A stretch of DNA of 64,000 nt from DATKMP01 sp963790045. Its GTDB lineage: Bacteria > Bacteroidota > Ignavibacteria > UBA10030. Location of the stretch: the NCBI GenBank assembly GCA_963790045.1, contig CAWBMS010000007.1:496001-560000 (forward strand). Reading direction: 5' to 3'. Shown here one piece after another: positions 39,155-48,374 of the stretch. The first letter of the stretch is position 1. Each line of letters begins with the position of its first letter. Under the pieces are notes generated by a model. That model was not told the origin of the DNA. It searched no databases and saw nothing but the letters and a program-made list of their open reading frames with translations. The position numbers and the translations under genes are program-made.

Positions 39155-39156
39155 AA

Positions 39157-40248
39157 GTGAACAAGCAATTACACATATTGATTGCAGCGGGCGGAACAGG
39201 CGGACATGTGTTTCCCGCCTTAGCGATAGCTGATGAAATAAAGAAGCTGAAGCCGGATGCAATCTTTTTATTTGTCGGAACGAAAGATAAAATTGAAGCG
39301 CGCATTGTTCCGCAACGCGGCTATGCGTTCACGACCATTTGGATCAGTGGGTTTCACAGAAGCTTACGCGCCAGCAATGTACTGTTCCCGTTAAAAGTGA
39401 TTGTTTCCATCGTTCAATCGTTCTTTCTCATAGTAAAATTTCATCCCGATGTAGCAATCGGAACCGGCGGTTATGCATGCGGGCCGGTGCTGTACCTTGC
39501 ATCGCTGTTGCGTATTCCAACTGTCGTTCATGAATCGAACAGTTATCCCGGTGTGACCACGCGCATGCTTTCGAATCGTGTTACAAAGCTTTTCACAGCG
39601 TTTGAGGCAACGAGCCGCTGGCTGAAGCGCAGCGATAACGTCGAAGTTGTCGGAACGCCGACACGTGAATCACTTGCGGCGGTTTCGCAAGAAGATGGAT
39701 TAAAGTTTTTCGGATTAGACGGAAAAAAGAAAACCGTGCTTGTGTTCGGCGGAAGCCTTGGCGCAACATCTATCAATCAAGCCATACAGGCAATGGTAGA
39801 TGATCTTGCTCAATCAGGAATTCAATTAATCTGGCAAACCGGAAAATATAATGCAGCGCTTGCTGAGATGATGAAACAAAAACACATTGGCTGGGTGTAT
39901 CCGTTTATCGATGCGATGGAGAACGCATACGCTGCCGCTGATGTTGTTGTGTGCAGAGCTGGCGCGACAACACTGGCGGAAATTACGCGGCTGGGAAAAG
40001 CAGCAATCCTTGTTCCGTATCCGTATGCGGCAGCAGATCATCAAACAGTCAACGCCCGAACGTTGTCAGAAGCCGGCGCTGCCGTTATGATTGCCGACCA
40101 TGAATTAGCATCACGCTTGAAACAGGAATTGTGTTCGCTGCTCAACGATGATGTAAGACGGTTAGAGCTGTCTGAAGCATGCAGAAAGTTCGGCAAGCCC
40201 GATGCCGGCAGCAACATCGCCAAGAAAATTATGACATTGATTGGATAA
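39157..40248 (+). CDS. murG: Lipid II synthase MurG
   Basis: MurG, a peripheral GT28 glycosyltransferase, adds GlcNAc to lipid I. LIAAGGTGGHVFPALAIADE is the N-terminal glycine-rich loop, and GTGGYACGPVLYLA and HESNSYPGVTTRML follow. The UDP-binding half has LVFGGSLGATSINQA, CRAGATTLAEITRLGKAAI and PYPYAAADHQTVNA. The protein is 363 aa and intact. The start is GTG at 39157, three bases after ftsW. Confidence 0.97.
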   Translation: MNKQLHILIAAGGTGGHVFPALAIADEIKKLKPDAIFLFVGTKDKIEARIVPQRGYAFTTIWISGFHRSLRASNVLFPLKVIVSIVQSFFLIVKFHPDVAIGTGGYACGPVLYLASLLRIPTVVHESNSYPGVTTRMLSNRVTKLFTAFEATSRWLKRSDNVEVVGTPTRESLAAVSQEDGLKFFGLDGKKKTVLVFGGSLGATSINQAIQAMVDDLAQSGIQLIWQTGKYNAALAEMMKQKHIGWVYPFIDAMENAYAAADVVVCRAGATTLAEITRLGKAAILVPYPYAAADHQTVNARTLSEAGAAVMIADHELASRLKQELCSLLNDDVRRLELSEACRKFGKPDAGSNIAKKIMTLIG

Positions 40249-40251
40249 CAC

Positions 40252-40767
40252 GTGCAGGCAAAAGTATTCAAATATAAACTCGATTTTTATTACCAGCAGA
40301 CATTGATTTATCTTTTCACGCTTGTGTTGTATGCCGGTGTGCGCGGCAGTTTTGTGGAAGATCAATTCAGTTTTGTGTTTCGCGATCCCATCGTGTATGT
40401 GATCGTCATATTTTTTGTGACATCTGTTGTCGTGCTGTTCCTTAATATCCAGCGTGATCGCAAACTTATCATCACGCCAGATGGCCTGATTTTTCACTCA
40501 CAGCACCGCGATCGCGTGTTTCAAATCGATGATATTGAATGGATGCATATCGGCAAAGAACGCTTTGTGCAAACGGCCGGGCACTTTCAACAGATCTCGA
40601 TCAAAATTAAAGAACGGCCGCTGGCGCTTCGCATTCGTGTTGGACGATATGAGCACAGCCGCGAATTAGTTTCAGAGATGGAAAAAATTGCACAGCGTGT
40701 TCCGCCGCGGCCAGGAAGCCATGCAAATATCATTCATCGAAGAAAATTAAATAGGTTTTTTGAATAG
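40252..40767 (+). CDS. Membrane protein of unknown function within the dcw cluster (PH-like tail)
   Basis: A 171-aa protein between murG and murC. Two hydrophobic helices near residues 15-30 (QTLIYLFTLVLYAGVRGSF) and 42-62 (DPIVYVIVIFFVTSVVVLFL) precede a soluble domain. The sequence LIITPDGLIFHSQHRDRVFQ followed by IDDIEWMHIGKE resembles bacterial PH-type (bPH) folds. No specific family is recognised and the standard dcw order has no such gene. It starts at GTG 40252, three bases after murG, and ends eight bases before murC, so it is co-expressed with the wall genes and a role at the membrane in wall synthesis is plausible. Confidence 0.65.
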   Translation: MQAKVFKYKLDFYYQQTLIYLFTLVLYAGVRGSFVEDQFSFVFRDPIVYVIVIFFVTSVVVLFLNIQRDRKLIITPDGLIFHSQHRDRVFQIDDIEWMHIGKERFVQTAGHFQQISIKIKERPLALRIRVGRYEHSRELVSEMEKIAQRVPPRPGSHANIIHRRKLNRFFE

Positions 40768-40775
40768 GAAGAATC

Positions 40776-42161
40776 ATGTTTAGCTCGATTAAAAAATTAC
40801 ATTTTATCGGTATCGGTGGAATCGGCATGAGTGGAATTGCCGAAATTTTGCTCGATCAAAAATTTAAAATCAGCGGATCGGATCGATCGCTCTCTGAAGT
40901 GACCGAACGATTGCAGAAATTAGGCGCAACCATTTATGAAGGGCATCATGCCGAAAATATTGCCGATGATGTGGATACCGTTGTCTATTCTTCTGCAGTG
41001 CAGCCGGATAATCCTGAAATGATAGAAGCCCAGCGCAGAAAAATTCCAGTGGTACGCCGTGCAGAAATGCTTGCCGAAGTGATGCGCTTAAAATACGGCA
41101 TCGGCATTGCAGGAACGCATGGAAAAACCACGACAACATCGATGACAAGTTTGGTGTTGATGGAAGGCGGTTTAGATCCAACAGTAATTGTCGGTGGCAA
41201 GCTAAGCGGACTTGGCGGCACGAATGCTCGCCTTGGACGCGGCGAATTCATCGTTGTGGAAGCGGATGAATATGATCGTTCGTTTCTTTCTCTCACGCCT
41301 GCCATTGCCGTACTGACAACATTAGAAACCGATCATCTTGATTGTTATCGTGATTTGGACAACATCAAAAGTGCGTTTATTCAATTTGCAAAAAAAGTTC
41401 CGTTCTACGGATTTATCGTATTGTGTTTGGATGAACCGGCGCTACTTGATATTATGCCGCATCTGAGTAAAAAGAAAATTGTTACGTACGGATTAAATCC
41501 ACAAGCAGACGTGCAGGCAATGGATATTTCTCATAAAAATAATATGTCCACCTACACCTTAGTGTGTCGCGGAGAAGAACTCGGTACCATCACATTGCAA
41601 GTGCCGGGCAATCACAATGTACAGAATTCGCTCGGTGCAATTGCGGTGGGATTGGAACTCGGCGTGCCGTTTGCAAAGATCAAAGCCGGTATCGAACAAT
41701 TTGCAGGCGTCTATCGCCGCTGGGAAAAGAAAGGCGAAGCACACGGCATTACGTTGTATGATGATTATGCGCATCATCCCACCGAATGCAAAGCAACGCT
41801 TGCCGGCGCAAAATCCGGATGGCGGCGCCGCGTGGTGTGTGTGTTTCAGCCGCATTTGTTTTCTCGCACGCGTGATTTTTACGAAGACTTCGGCAAATCG
41901 TTTTTGTTGTCGGATGTGCTCGTGGTAACGGATATTTATCCCGCGCGTGAAGAACCGATTCAAGGAGTGACCGGCGAACTCATTGTGAACGCTGCAAAAC
42001 AATTTGGGCACAAAGACGTGTATTACGTCCCCGATAAAAAACAAGTCCCGGCATTTTTACAAACGATCGTCAAGCAGGGCGACATTGTTATTACGATGGG
42101 CGCCGGCGATATCTGGAAGTTTGGAGAAGAATTTTTAAAACAGCTTCAGGTGAAAAAATAA
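40776..42161 (+). CDS. murC: UDP-MurNAc:L-alanine ligase
   Basis: MurC adds L-alanine to UDP-MurNAc, the first stem residue. LHFIGIGGIGMSGIAEILL is the N-terminal Rossmann loop and GIAGTHGKTTTTSMTSLVL the ATP loop. EADEYDRSFLSLTPAIAVLT and DDYAHHPTECKATLAGAK are diagnostic for MurC. The protein is 461 aa and intact. It is followed five bases later by murB. Confidence 0.97.
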   Translation: MFSSIKKLHFIGIGGIGMSGIAEILLDQKFKISGSDRSLSEVTERLQKLGATIYEGHHAENIADDVDTVVYSSAVQPDNPEMIEAQRRKIPVVRRAEMLAEVMRLKYGIGIAGTHGKTTTTSMTSLVLMEGGLDPTVIVGGKLSGLGGTNARLGRGEFIVVEADEYDRSFLSLTPAIAVLTTLETDHLDCYRDLDNIKSAFIQFAKKVPFYGFIVLCLDEPALLDIMPHLSKKKIVTYGLNPQADVQAMDISHKNNMSTYTLVCRGEELGTITLQVPGNHNVQNSLGAIAVGLELGVPFAKIKAGIEQFAGVYRRWEKKGEAHGITLYDDYAHHPTECKATLAGAKSGWRRRVVCVFQPHLFSRTRDFYEDFGKSFLLSDVLVVTDIYPAREEPIQGVTGELIVNAAKQFGHKDVYYVPDKKQVPAFLQTIVKQGDIVITMGAGDIWKFGEEFLKQLQVKK

Positions 42162-42166
42162 TTTTC

Positions 42167-43081
42167 ATGATTTCGTTATCGGACATACAACGTATTCTTC
42201 GCGGGCACATTGCGGTCGATGAACCGATGGCTTCGTACACGTGGATGAAAGTCGGCGGTCCTGCAGATTTTTATATTGAACCTGCGGATAAGAGCGATTT
42301 GATCTCGCTCATCACGTACTTTCATCAACAAAAATATCCGTGGATGATATTGGGACGCGGCAGCAACGTGCTGGTGAGTGATGAAGGAATTCGCGGCGCC
42401 GTTATCAATGTCGAACCGGCATTGTCCGGCATTCGTTTGGAAGAAAATCTTGTCGTTGCAGAAGCCGGTTTACGCTTGACAAAATTTGTGGATTTCTGTG
42501 TGCAGAATGAACTTGCCGGTGTGGAAATGCTTGCAGGAATTCCCGGCACCATCGGCGGCGGTGTCGTCATGAATGCCGGTGCGCATCAAGGTGAAATCGC
42601 CGATCATGTTTTGGAAGTAGAAATTATTCGTGATGGCGTTGTGCAGCGTCTTTCCAAAGAACAAGGACAGTTTGCGTATCGTCATTCTGGATTTACCAAC
42701 GACGTTGTGCTCAGCGCATCGTTCCTGCTGCCGAAAGGCGACAAAGAGGAATTGGCAAAACGTCGGCGTGAACTTATTCTTCGCCGGAATGAAACACAAC
42801 CGTTAGACATGCCGAACCTTGGCAGTATGTTCAAAAATCCGCCGCAAACACATGCCGCCAAACTGATTGAGCAAGCAGGGCTCAAAGGCAAGCGTGTTGG
42901 TGGAGCGCAAGTTTCCGAAAAGCATGCAAACTTCATCGTCAATCTCGGCAATGCTACTGCCGCAGATGTGCTGCGATTGATCGATCTGGTAAAACGTACC
43001 GTGTATCAAAACTCCGGCGTGATGCTGGAGTTAGAAGTGAAGTTGGTTGGATTTTCGTCAAGCGTGAAGGAGGCGGCGTGA
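42167..43081 (+). CDS. murB: UDP-N-acetylenolpyruvoylglucosamine reductase
   Basis: MurB reduces UDP-GlcNAc-enolpyruvate to UDP-MurNAc with NADPH and FAD. YTWMKVGGPADFYIEPADK, ILGRGSNVLVSDEG and GIPGTIGGGVVMNAGAHQ form the FAD-binding part. FAYRHSGF, GSMFKNPPQTHAAKLIEQAG and GGAQVSEKHANFIVN form the substrate part. The 304-aa length and GSMFKNP motif indicate the shorter type II MurB. The 3' end overlaps ftsQ by four bases. Confidence 0.96.
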   Translation: MISLSDIQRILRGHIAVDEPMASYTWMKVGGPADFYIEPADKSDLISLITYFHQQKYPWMILGRGSNVLVSDEGIRGAVINVEPALSGIRLEENLVVAEAGLRLTKFVDFCVQNELAGVEMLAGIPGTIGGGVVMNAGAHQGEIADHVLEVEIIRDGVVQRLSKEQGQFAYRHSGFTNDVVLSASFLLPKGDKEELAKRRRELILRRNETQPLDMPNLGSMFKNPPQTHAAKLIEQAGLKGKRVGGAQVSEKHANFIVNLGNATAADVLRLIDLVKRTVYQNSGVMLELEVKLVGFSSSVKEAA

Positions 43082-43839
43082 GCGAAGCGAAGCAAGATAA
43101 ATCCGGTGTATTTACGCTTCTTGTATTGATTGTTTTGGTAATTATCGGCGCAAACGCGTGGAAATCGAATTTGAAAGTGAAGCAAGTGAAAGTGGAAGGC
43201 AATCGCATCGTTGCAACAAATGAAATCGTGCAGTTGATGCAAGCGCCGTTCGGCACATTATTATACAAGGCAGATCTCACATCGATCCAGCGCAACGTGA
43301 TGAGCCATTATTATATTAAAGATGCCGTGGTGGAACGGAATCTTCCGAACACGATTTATGTAACCGTGAAGGAACGTGTTCCCATTGCAATCATCAATCG
43401 CAGCGAACCGTTGTATCTTGACGATGAAGGAGTTGTGCTGCCGCGAAGTGTTTCAAAAAAAATGTTCGACCTTCCCGTAATCAGCGGAATTACCGCAACG
43501 GAACAGTTGACGCTCGGTTCGCACGTCACACAGCCCGATGTGTTGGAAGCTCTTCAATTGCTTGCTGTTGTGAAGGTTGTCAATCGTCCGTTATCGTATA
43601 ACATTTCGGAAATTCAAGTGCGAAACGGCGGCGATATTGTGCTGTTTGCAGCAGAAGGCGGCGTGCCGATTATTTTCGGGCGCGGAGATATGGCAAATAA
43701 AATTGCACGGTTAGAAGTGTTTTGGAATGATGTTGCGCGTGCACGCGGCCCGCAAAATTTACAGTATATCGACTTGCGGTATCAGGATCAAATTGTTGCG
43801 CGCTGGACGAATGATCAACCGCCGGCGAAAACTATGTGA
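43078..43839 (+). CDS. ftsQ: Cell division protein FtsQ
   Basis: A bitopic divisome protein (253 aa). A short cytoplasmic N-terminus and one helix (FTLLVLIVLVIIGANAW) precede a POTRA domain (LKVKQVKVEGNRIVATNEIV, PFGTLLYKADLTSIQRNV) and a FtsQ beta domain (VVERNLPNTIYVTVKERVPI, PLYLDDEGVVLPRS). The fit to FtsQ rests on domain order and position between murB and ftsA. It starts at GTG 43078 inside the murB stop. Confidence 0.92.
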   Translation: MSEAKQDKSGVFTLLVLIVLVIIGANAWKSNLKVKQVKVEGNRIVATNEIVQLMQAPFGTLLYKADLTSIQRNVMSHYYIKDAVVERNLPNTIYVTVKERVPIAIINRSEPLYLDDEGVVLPRSVSKKMFDLPVISGITATEQLTLGSHVTQPDVLEALQLLAVVKVVNRPLSYNISEIQVRNGGDIVLFAAEGGVPIIFGRGDMANKIARLEVFWNDVARARGPQNLQYIDLRYQDQIVARWTNDQPPAKTM

Positions 43840-43858
43840 GTGATAAAAAAGGATTGTT

Positions 43859-45171
43859 ATGGAACATGATATTGCAGTTGGTTTAGATATTGGAACGACG
43901 AAAGTGTGTGCCATCGTGGCGTCGCCGGATGAATCGCATCCCGGTAAGTTAAAAATTCTGGGCATCGGCAAGAGCCAATCGGAAGGATTGACGCGCGGTG
44001 TGGTGACAAACATCGATAAAACCGTAAAGTCGATACAGCAAGCGGTACAGGATGCACAGCAGCAATCCGGTGTGCAGATCAGTTCTGTCACCGTCGGAAT
44101 TGCAGGCGATCACATCCAGAGCTTTCAAAGCCGCGGTGTTGTCAGCATCAGCCGGCCGGAAAATGAAATTACGCAAGCAGGACGTTGACCGTTTGATTGA
44201 AGACACCAAGCGCGTCGCGCTGCCGCTCGGATCGAAAAATTATTCATGTAATTCCGCAGCAATTTATTGTGGACGGCCAGGATGGCATTTACGATCCCGT
44301 CGGAATGTCCGGCGTACGGATGGAAGCGGAGGTACACATCATTACCGGTTTGGTAACGGCGGCGCAAAATATTTACAAATGTGTGCAGCGTGCTGGTCTT
44401 CATGTGAACGATATGGTGCTGGAGCCGCTCGCGTCAAGTTATGCAGTGCTGGAAGATGAAGAAAAAGAAGTCGGTGTTGCGTTGTTGGATATTGGCGGCG
44501 GCACGACCGACCTTGCCGTCTTTGAAGAACGCACCATTCGCCACACCGCGGTGATAGGTATTGCAGGACGAAAAGTGACAGATGATATTCGCAAAGTGTT
44601 CGGCATCTTGACCGATCAGGCAGAAAAAATAAAAGTGGACTACGGTTTTACATACGGTGCCGAATGTGCCGGACAACCAACCGATTCTGATTCCCGGTAT
44701 CGGCGGCGCGCGCCGATTGAAGTGGACAAAAATTTATTATGCAAATCATCCAACCGCGGATGGAGGAGATTTTAGAATTTGCCGGCATGGAAATCAAGCG
44801 GTCGGGATATTCGCAAACATCTTTCTGCCGGTATCGTGCTGACAGGTGGCGGTTCGCTTATCAAGGGTACCGCAGAACTTGCGCACGAAGTCCTCGGCTT
44901 GCCGGTGAAGATCGGCATACCCGGCGGCTTCAGTTCGGCGGGCTTGTGCGCGAAATTGAAAATCCAATGTAGCGACGTGCGCGACCTGGTGATCGACGAC
45001 TTCCGGAACAAAGACGCTGCGCCGGTAAAGTTTACGAACGGCAACGGCAAGCAGAAGAAAGTGCAGGTCGGCACGATGCTCAAGAAAATGAAGTCATGGT
45101 TCGAAGAACGTGATGAGAGGACAGAAACAAACGTTTTTCAAAAAATCAGAGATGCTGTGTGTCCCGCATGA
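43859..45171 (+). CDS. ftsA: Cell division protein FtsA; about six frameshifts
   Basis: FtsA, an actin-like ATPase, anchors FtsZ to the membrane. DIAVGLDIGTTKVCAIVA is the phosphate-1 loop, and SRGVVSISRPENEITQADVD, HVIPQQFIVDGQDGIYDPVG, LLDIGGGTTDLAVFEE and GIVLTGGGSLIKG follow. The C-terminal LKKMKSWFEE is the membrane-binding helix. The frame breaks near 44180, 44229, 44675, 44706, 44742 and 44816. The first, second, third and last look like +1, the other two like -1 or +2. All family motifs are present once frames are joined (about 435 aa), which favours sequence error over decay. Confidence 0.85.
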
Positions 45172-45276
45172 AAGGCGTGCGGGACTTTGATACACTGGAG
45201 GGTATTGCAACCGTCAACAAGAATAAACAAACTAATTCAAAATGATCGATTTTACCATGTCTGAAGGAGGAGAACA

Positions 45277-46450
45277 GTGATAATTCATAATTAAGAATCA
45301 TGGGGCAAAAATTCGCGTCGTCGGCGTTGGCGGCGGCGGCGGGAATGCTATCAACAGCATGATCGATAAAGGATTGCAGTCGGCGTCGATTTCGTCGCGG
45401 TCAATACCGATATGCAAGCACTTGAGCGCAGCAAAGCTCCGCACAAAATTCAGATCGGAAAAAATCTTACTCGCGGCCTTGGTGCAGGAGCCGATCCTAC
45501 GGTCGGCTATCGTGCGGTGGAAGAAGACCGTGAAGAAATTGCGCAGTGCGCTAAGCGGCTGCGATATGGTGTTCATCACCGCCGGCATGGGCGGCGGCAC
45601 GGGCACCGGCGGTGCGCCGTTGCGTGGCGAACATCGCAAAAAGTATCGGCGCGCTGGTCGTCGGTATCGTCACGCAAGCCGTTCAGCAGCGAAGGCAAAG
45701 AGCGTTCGTTGCAGGCGGATAACGGTATCGAAGAATTGCGAAGAAGGTGGATACGCTCATCGTCATCCCTAATCAAAAATTGCTCGCATCTCATCGACCG
45801 TCACACGCCGATCCTTGAAGCATTTGGAATAGCCGATCGAGGTTCTGCATAATGCCACACGCGGCATTTCCGAAGATCATCACGGTTCCAGGTTACATCA
45901 ATGTGGACTTTGCCGACGTGCGCACGGTGATGAAAGAAATGGGCGATGCGCTGATGGGCACAGGAATTTCCTCCGGCGAAAATCGTGCGACCGAAGCATC
46001 GAACATGGCGATCTCCAGCCCGCTGCTCGAAGGCGTTTCGATTGCCGGCGCACAGGGAATACTCATCAACATTACCGGCGGTCCATCGCTCAGTCTTACT
46101 GAAGTGGATGAAGCGACGAAGATCATTCACGAAGCCGCAGGCGAAGAAGCGAACATCATTCTTGGCGCCGTCATCGATGAGAAACATCGACGGAAGAAAT
46201 GATGGTGACCGTCATTGCGACCGGCTTCAATAAACGTGCTGCCGTGGTACAGCGTCCGGCAAAACCGACATCGATTTTGGTCGATCGCGTTCCTGTGGGA
46301 CAATCGGATTTGCAGCGGTACGACGCACCGACGATTCTGCGGCGCGGTGTGGAATTGCCCAACAGCCCGATGCGGGAAGTAGGACAACAGAATAGGATCG
46401 ATAAATCCGATACGGAACGCCCAGCGTTTCTTCGTAAAATCATGGATTAA
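45277..46450 (+). CDS. ftsZ: Cell division GTPase FtsZ; about eleven frameshifts
   Basis: FtsZ polymerises into the division ring. Reading across frames gives GAKIRVVGVGGGGGNAINSM, VDFVAVNTDMQALERSKAPH, the tubulin signature FITAGMGGGTGTGGAP, PFSSEGKERSLQADNGIEEL, PNQKLLAS, GYINVDFADVRTVMKEMGDA and ATEASNMAISSPLLEGVSIA. The tail ends RPAFLRKIMD. AAGGAGG at 45264-45270 places the start at GTG 45277. Slips lie near 45286, 45381, 45547, 45622, 45678, 45740, 45791, 45838, 45873, 46185 and 46194; nine look like +1. Such density in an essential gene points to a poorly covered consensus. The gene ends the dcw cluster. Confidence 0.83.
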
Positions 46451-46500
46451 TTCGGTCAAAGTGTTCCATTCTCTACACGGGAGGATGGATAACAAGTACG

Positions 46501-46536
46501 AAACCGGCTTTGCAGCAATGCAGAGCCGGTTTTTAT
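46501..46536 (+). terminator. Intrinsic terminator of the dcw cluster
   Basis: AACCGGCTTTGC pairs with GCAGAGCCGGTT across a five-base loop (one mismatch) and is followed by TTTATTTAT. It is the strongest terminator in the window and lies about 50 bases after ftsZ. Confidence 0.9.
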
Positions 46537-46627
46537 TTATAATGTAAAAACTCCCTCTGCTATTGTTGTTTTCTGCTCCTTTACTTTTCCAGAAAAAGAG
46601 TTATCTTTTTGAAGAACTGTTTCGATT

Positions 46628-47425
46628 ATGCTTCCAGTCTTTCTTATCATACTTCAATTGCTTCATCCGGCGCATGAAATTGTGTCTCAACAATCGGCAA
46701 TGCTTTCTGAAGGAGAAGTGCTGCTGTATGAAGTAAGCTGGTCGCATATCAAGATCGGAACGATACGATTACAGTTGTTGCCGCATCAGATCAAAAACAA
46801 TTCCATTCGTTATCAAGCGAAAGCCACCATCGATTCTTATAAACTTCCTTTTGTTGATCTTCATTTTATCGCGTATGCAGAAATGGATTCTCTGTGCAAC
46901 TCGACCGGTTCATGGTCATTCGAAAAAAAAGATGATCAATGGGAAACCTTGGTGTACGAATATCAGATAGAACGGCATCGTATTCTCGTTACAAAAGCAT
47001 TACGGGACAAAATCGAATTCCCGCCGCGGTCATTCACAGCGGACACCTTACATATTCAACAGTTTCCCGTGCAAGATGGAATCTCGATGATATATCTTGC
47101 GCGATTGCTGGCGTCCCAGCATGCCGCTCATAATGTGTCGGTCGTTTCGATGGGAAAAATTGGTAAAGTGGAATTTTATTATGAACGGGAAAAAACATCG
47201 GTAGAAATCGATGCGCTGGAACAACCGGTGCGTGTTGTAAAATTATCCGGCAAATTGCACGTGGAAGGTATTCTGGGATTGACCGGAGATTTTACCGGAT
47301 GGTTCAGCGACGATGCAGCAGCGATTCCCATCACTGCAAAATTAAAAGTTGTTCTGGGGAATGTCTATCTCGAACTGAAACAGTGGAAACGATCTTCATG
47401 GCAGCCGCCGATTGAAAAAAAATAA
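46628..47425 (+). CDS. DUF3108-family exported protein
   Basis: A 265-aa protein with a hydrophobic N-terminus (MLPVFLIILQLLHPAHEIVS) that may be a signal peptide. GEVLLYEVSWSHIKIGTIRL opens the DUF3108 domain, and PVRVVKLSGKLHVEGILGLT and FTGWFSDDAAAIPITAKLKV close it; the latter is the most conserved part of the family. DUF3108 proteins are beta-rich periplasmic or outer-membrane-associated proteins of unknown function. It stands alone after the ftsZ terminator. Confidence 0.75.
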   Translation: MLPVFLIILQLLHPAHEIVSQQSAMLSEGEVLLYEVSWSHIKIGTIRLQLLPHQIKNNSIRYQAKATIDSYKLPFVDLHFIAYAEMDSLCNSTGSWSFEKKDDQWETLVYEYQIERHRILVTKALRDKIEFPPRSFTADTLHIQQFPVQDGISMIYLARLLASQHAAHNVSVVSMGKIGKVEFYYEREKTSVEIDALEQPVRVVKLSGKLHVEGILGLTGDFTGWFSDDAAAIPITAKLKVVLGNVYLELKQWKRSSWQPPIEKK

Positions 47426-47615
47426 TGAACCCTGTCAATGTTATCCGAGAAAAAACTCTGTGAATGTTGACAGCGTTGTTTGTTTTAATCGATCGGAGAG
47501 GTAACAAAGGGTTGACATTATAGACTTACGGCTAAGAGAGACAACGCTTAAAAGAGATATTGTGCAAGACTCTAATAAAGTCTATATTGTAGTCACGCTA
47601 ACAATAGGAGATTAT
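47426..47615. other. Intergenic region upstream of the toxin-antitoxin pair
   Basis: TTGACA at 47512-47517 is a candidate -35 element with no convincing -10 at 17 bases. Nothing else was recognised. Confidence 0.3.
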
Positions 47616-47906
47616 ATGAAATTAAGCACTGCCGTTAAACCGATCAGCTATCTAAAAGCACACGCATCTGAGCTAATCCGCGACATTACAAACACTCAAC
47701 AAGCATTAGTTGTTACGCATAATGGCGAAGCAAAGGTCGTTGTTCAAGATATTCGTTCTTACGAACGAATGCAGGAAACACTCGCATTATTAAAAATCCT
47801 TACGGGCAGCAAGCAAAACATAAAACGGGGAAAAGTGAAGTCGATAGAAGAAACATTTGGAAGCTTAGAAAAACGTATTCGGAATTTCAAGAATGAAAAG
47901 ATATAA
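47616..47906 (+). CDS. Antitoxin, Phd/YefM family
   Basis: A 96-aa antitoxin. The N-terminal DNA-binding part (STAVKPISYLKAHASELIRD, QALVVTHNGEAKVVVQDIRS and YERMQETLALLKIL) fits Phd/YefM/RelB-type proteins, which repress their own operon and wrap the toxin with a C-terminal extension (KSIEETFGSLEKRIRNF). ATAGGAG lies five bases before the ATG at 47616. It overlaps the toxin gene by 14 bases. Confidence 0.85.
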   Translation: MKLSTAVKPISYLKAHASELIRDITNTQQALVVTHNGEAKVVVQDIRSYERMQETLALLKILTGSKQNIKRGKVKSIEETFGSLEKRIRNFKNEKI

Positions 47907-48219
47907 CGTCTTCTTTGACCGTTCTGCCGAAGACAACCTCTATGATATCTATACGTATGTGGCAATAAACGATTCGGTAGAGCATGCCGATAAATTGTTT
48001 ATCGCTCTTCGTAAATCCTGCTATAGACTAAAGACGTTGCCTTTGCGTGGGCATATTCCATCAGAATTGTTTAAAGTCGGAGTTGTTGAGTTTAGAGAAA
48101 TCTCCTTCAAACCATATCGGATATTTTATTCGATTGAGAAAAATAATGTTTTTGTACATTGTATTCTCGATGCCCGAAGAGATATTCAAACCATATTACA
48201 AGAACGGTCTTTACGATAA
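47893..48219 (+). CDS. RelE/ParE-family toxin
   Basis: A 108-aa toxin of the RelE/ParE superfamily. YNVFFDRSAEDNLYDIYTYV and LKTLPLRGHIPSEL are typical of the N-terminal helices. EISFKPYRIFYSIEKNNVFV and HCILDARRDIQTILQ form the C-terminal beta-sheet and basic tail. RelE members cut mRNA and ParE members poison gyrase; the sequence here does not decide which. It is coupled with the upstream antitoxin. Confidence 0.85.
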   Translation: MKRYNVFFDRSAEDNLYDIYTYVAINDSVEHADKLFIALRKSCYRLKTLPLRGHIPSELFKVGVVEFREISFKPYRIFYSIEKNNVFVHCILDARRDIQTILQERSLR

Positions 48220-48374
48220 GCAACGCTTAATCATTTTAAAAAGATACTGGAAGCAAACCATTGTTTCTCGCCTTCCCATACCGACGCACATCGAAATTCT
48301 CGTTGCATCTTCAGTATGAGAAGTATAGATTAAATGCAGCAAATAACGTTTCACTTTTTAAGGAGGAGCTTTTT

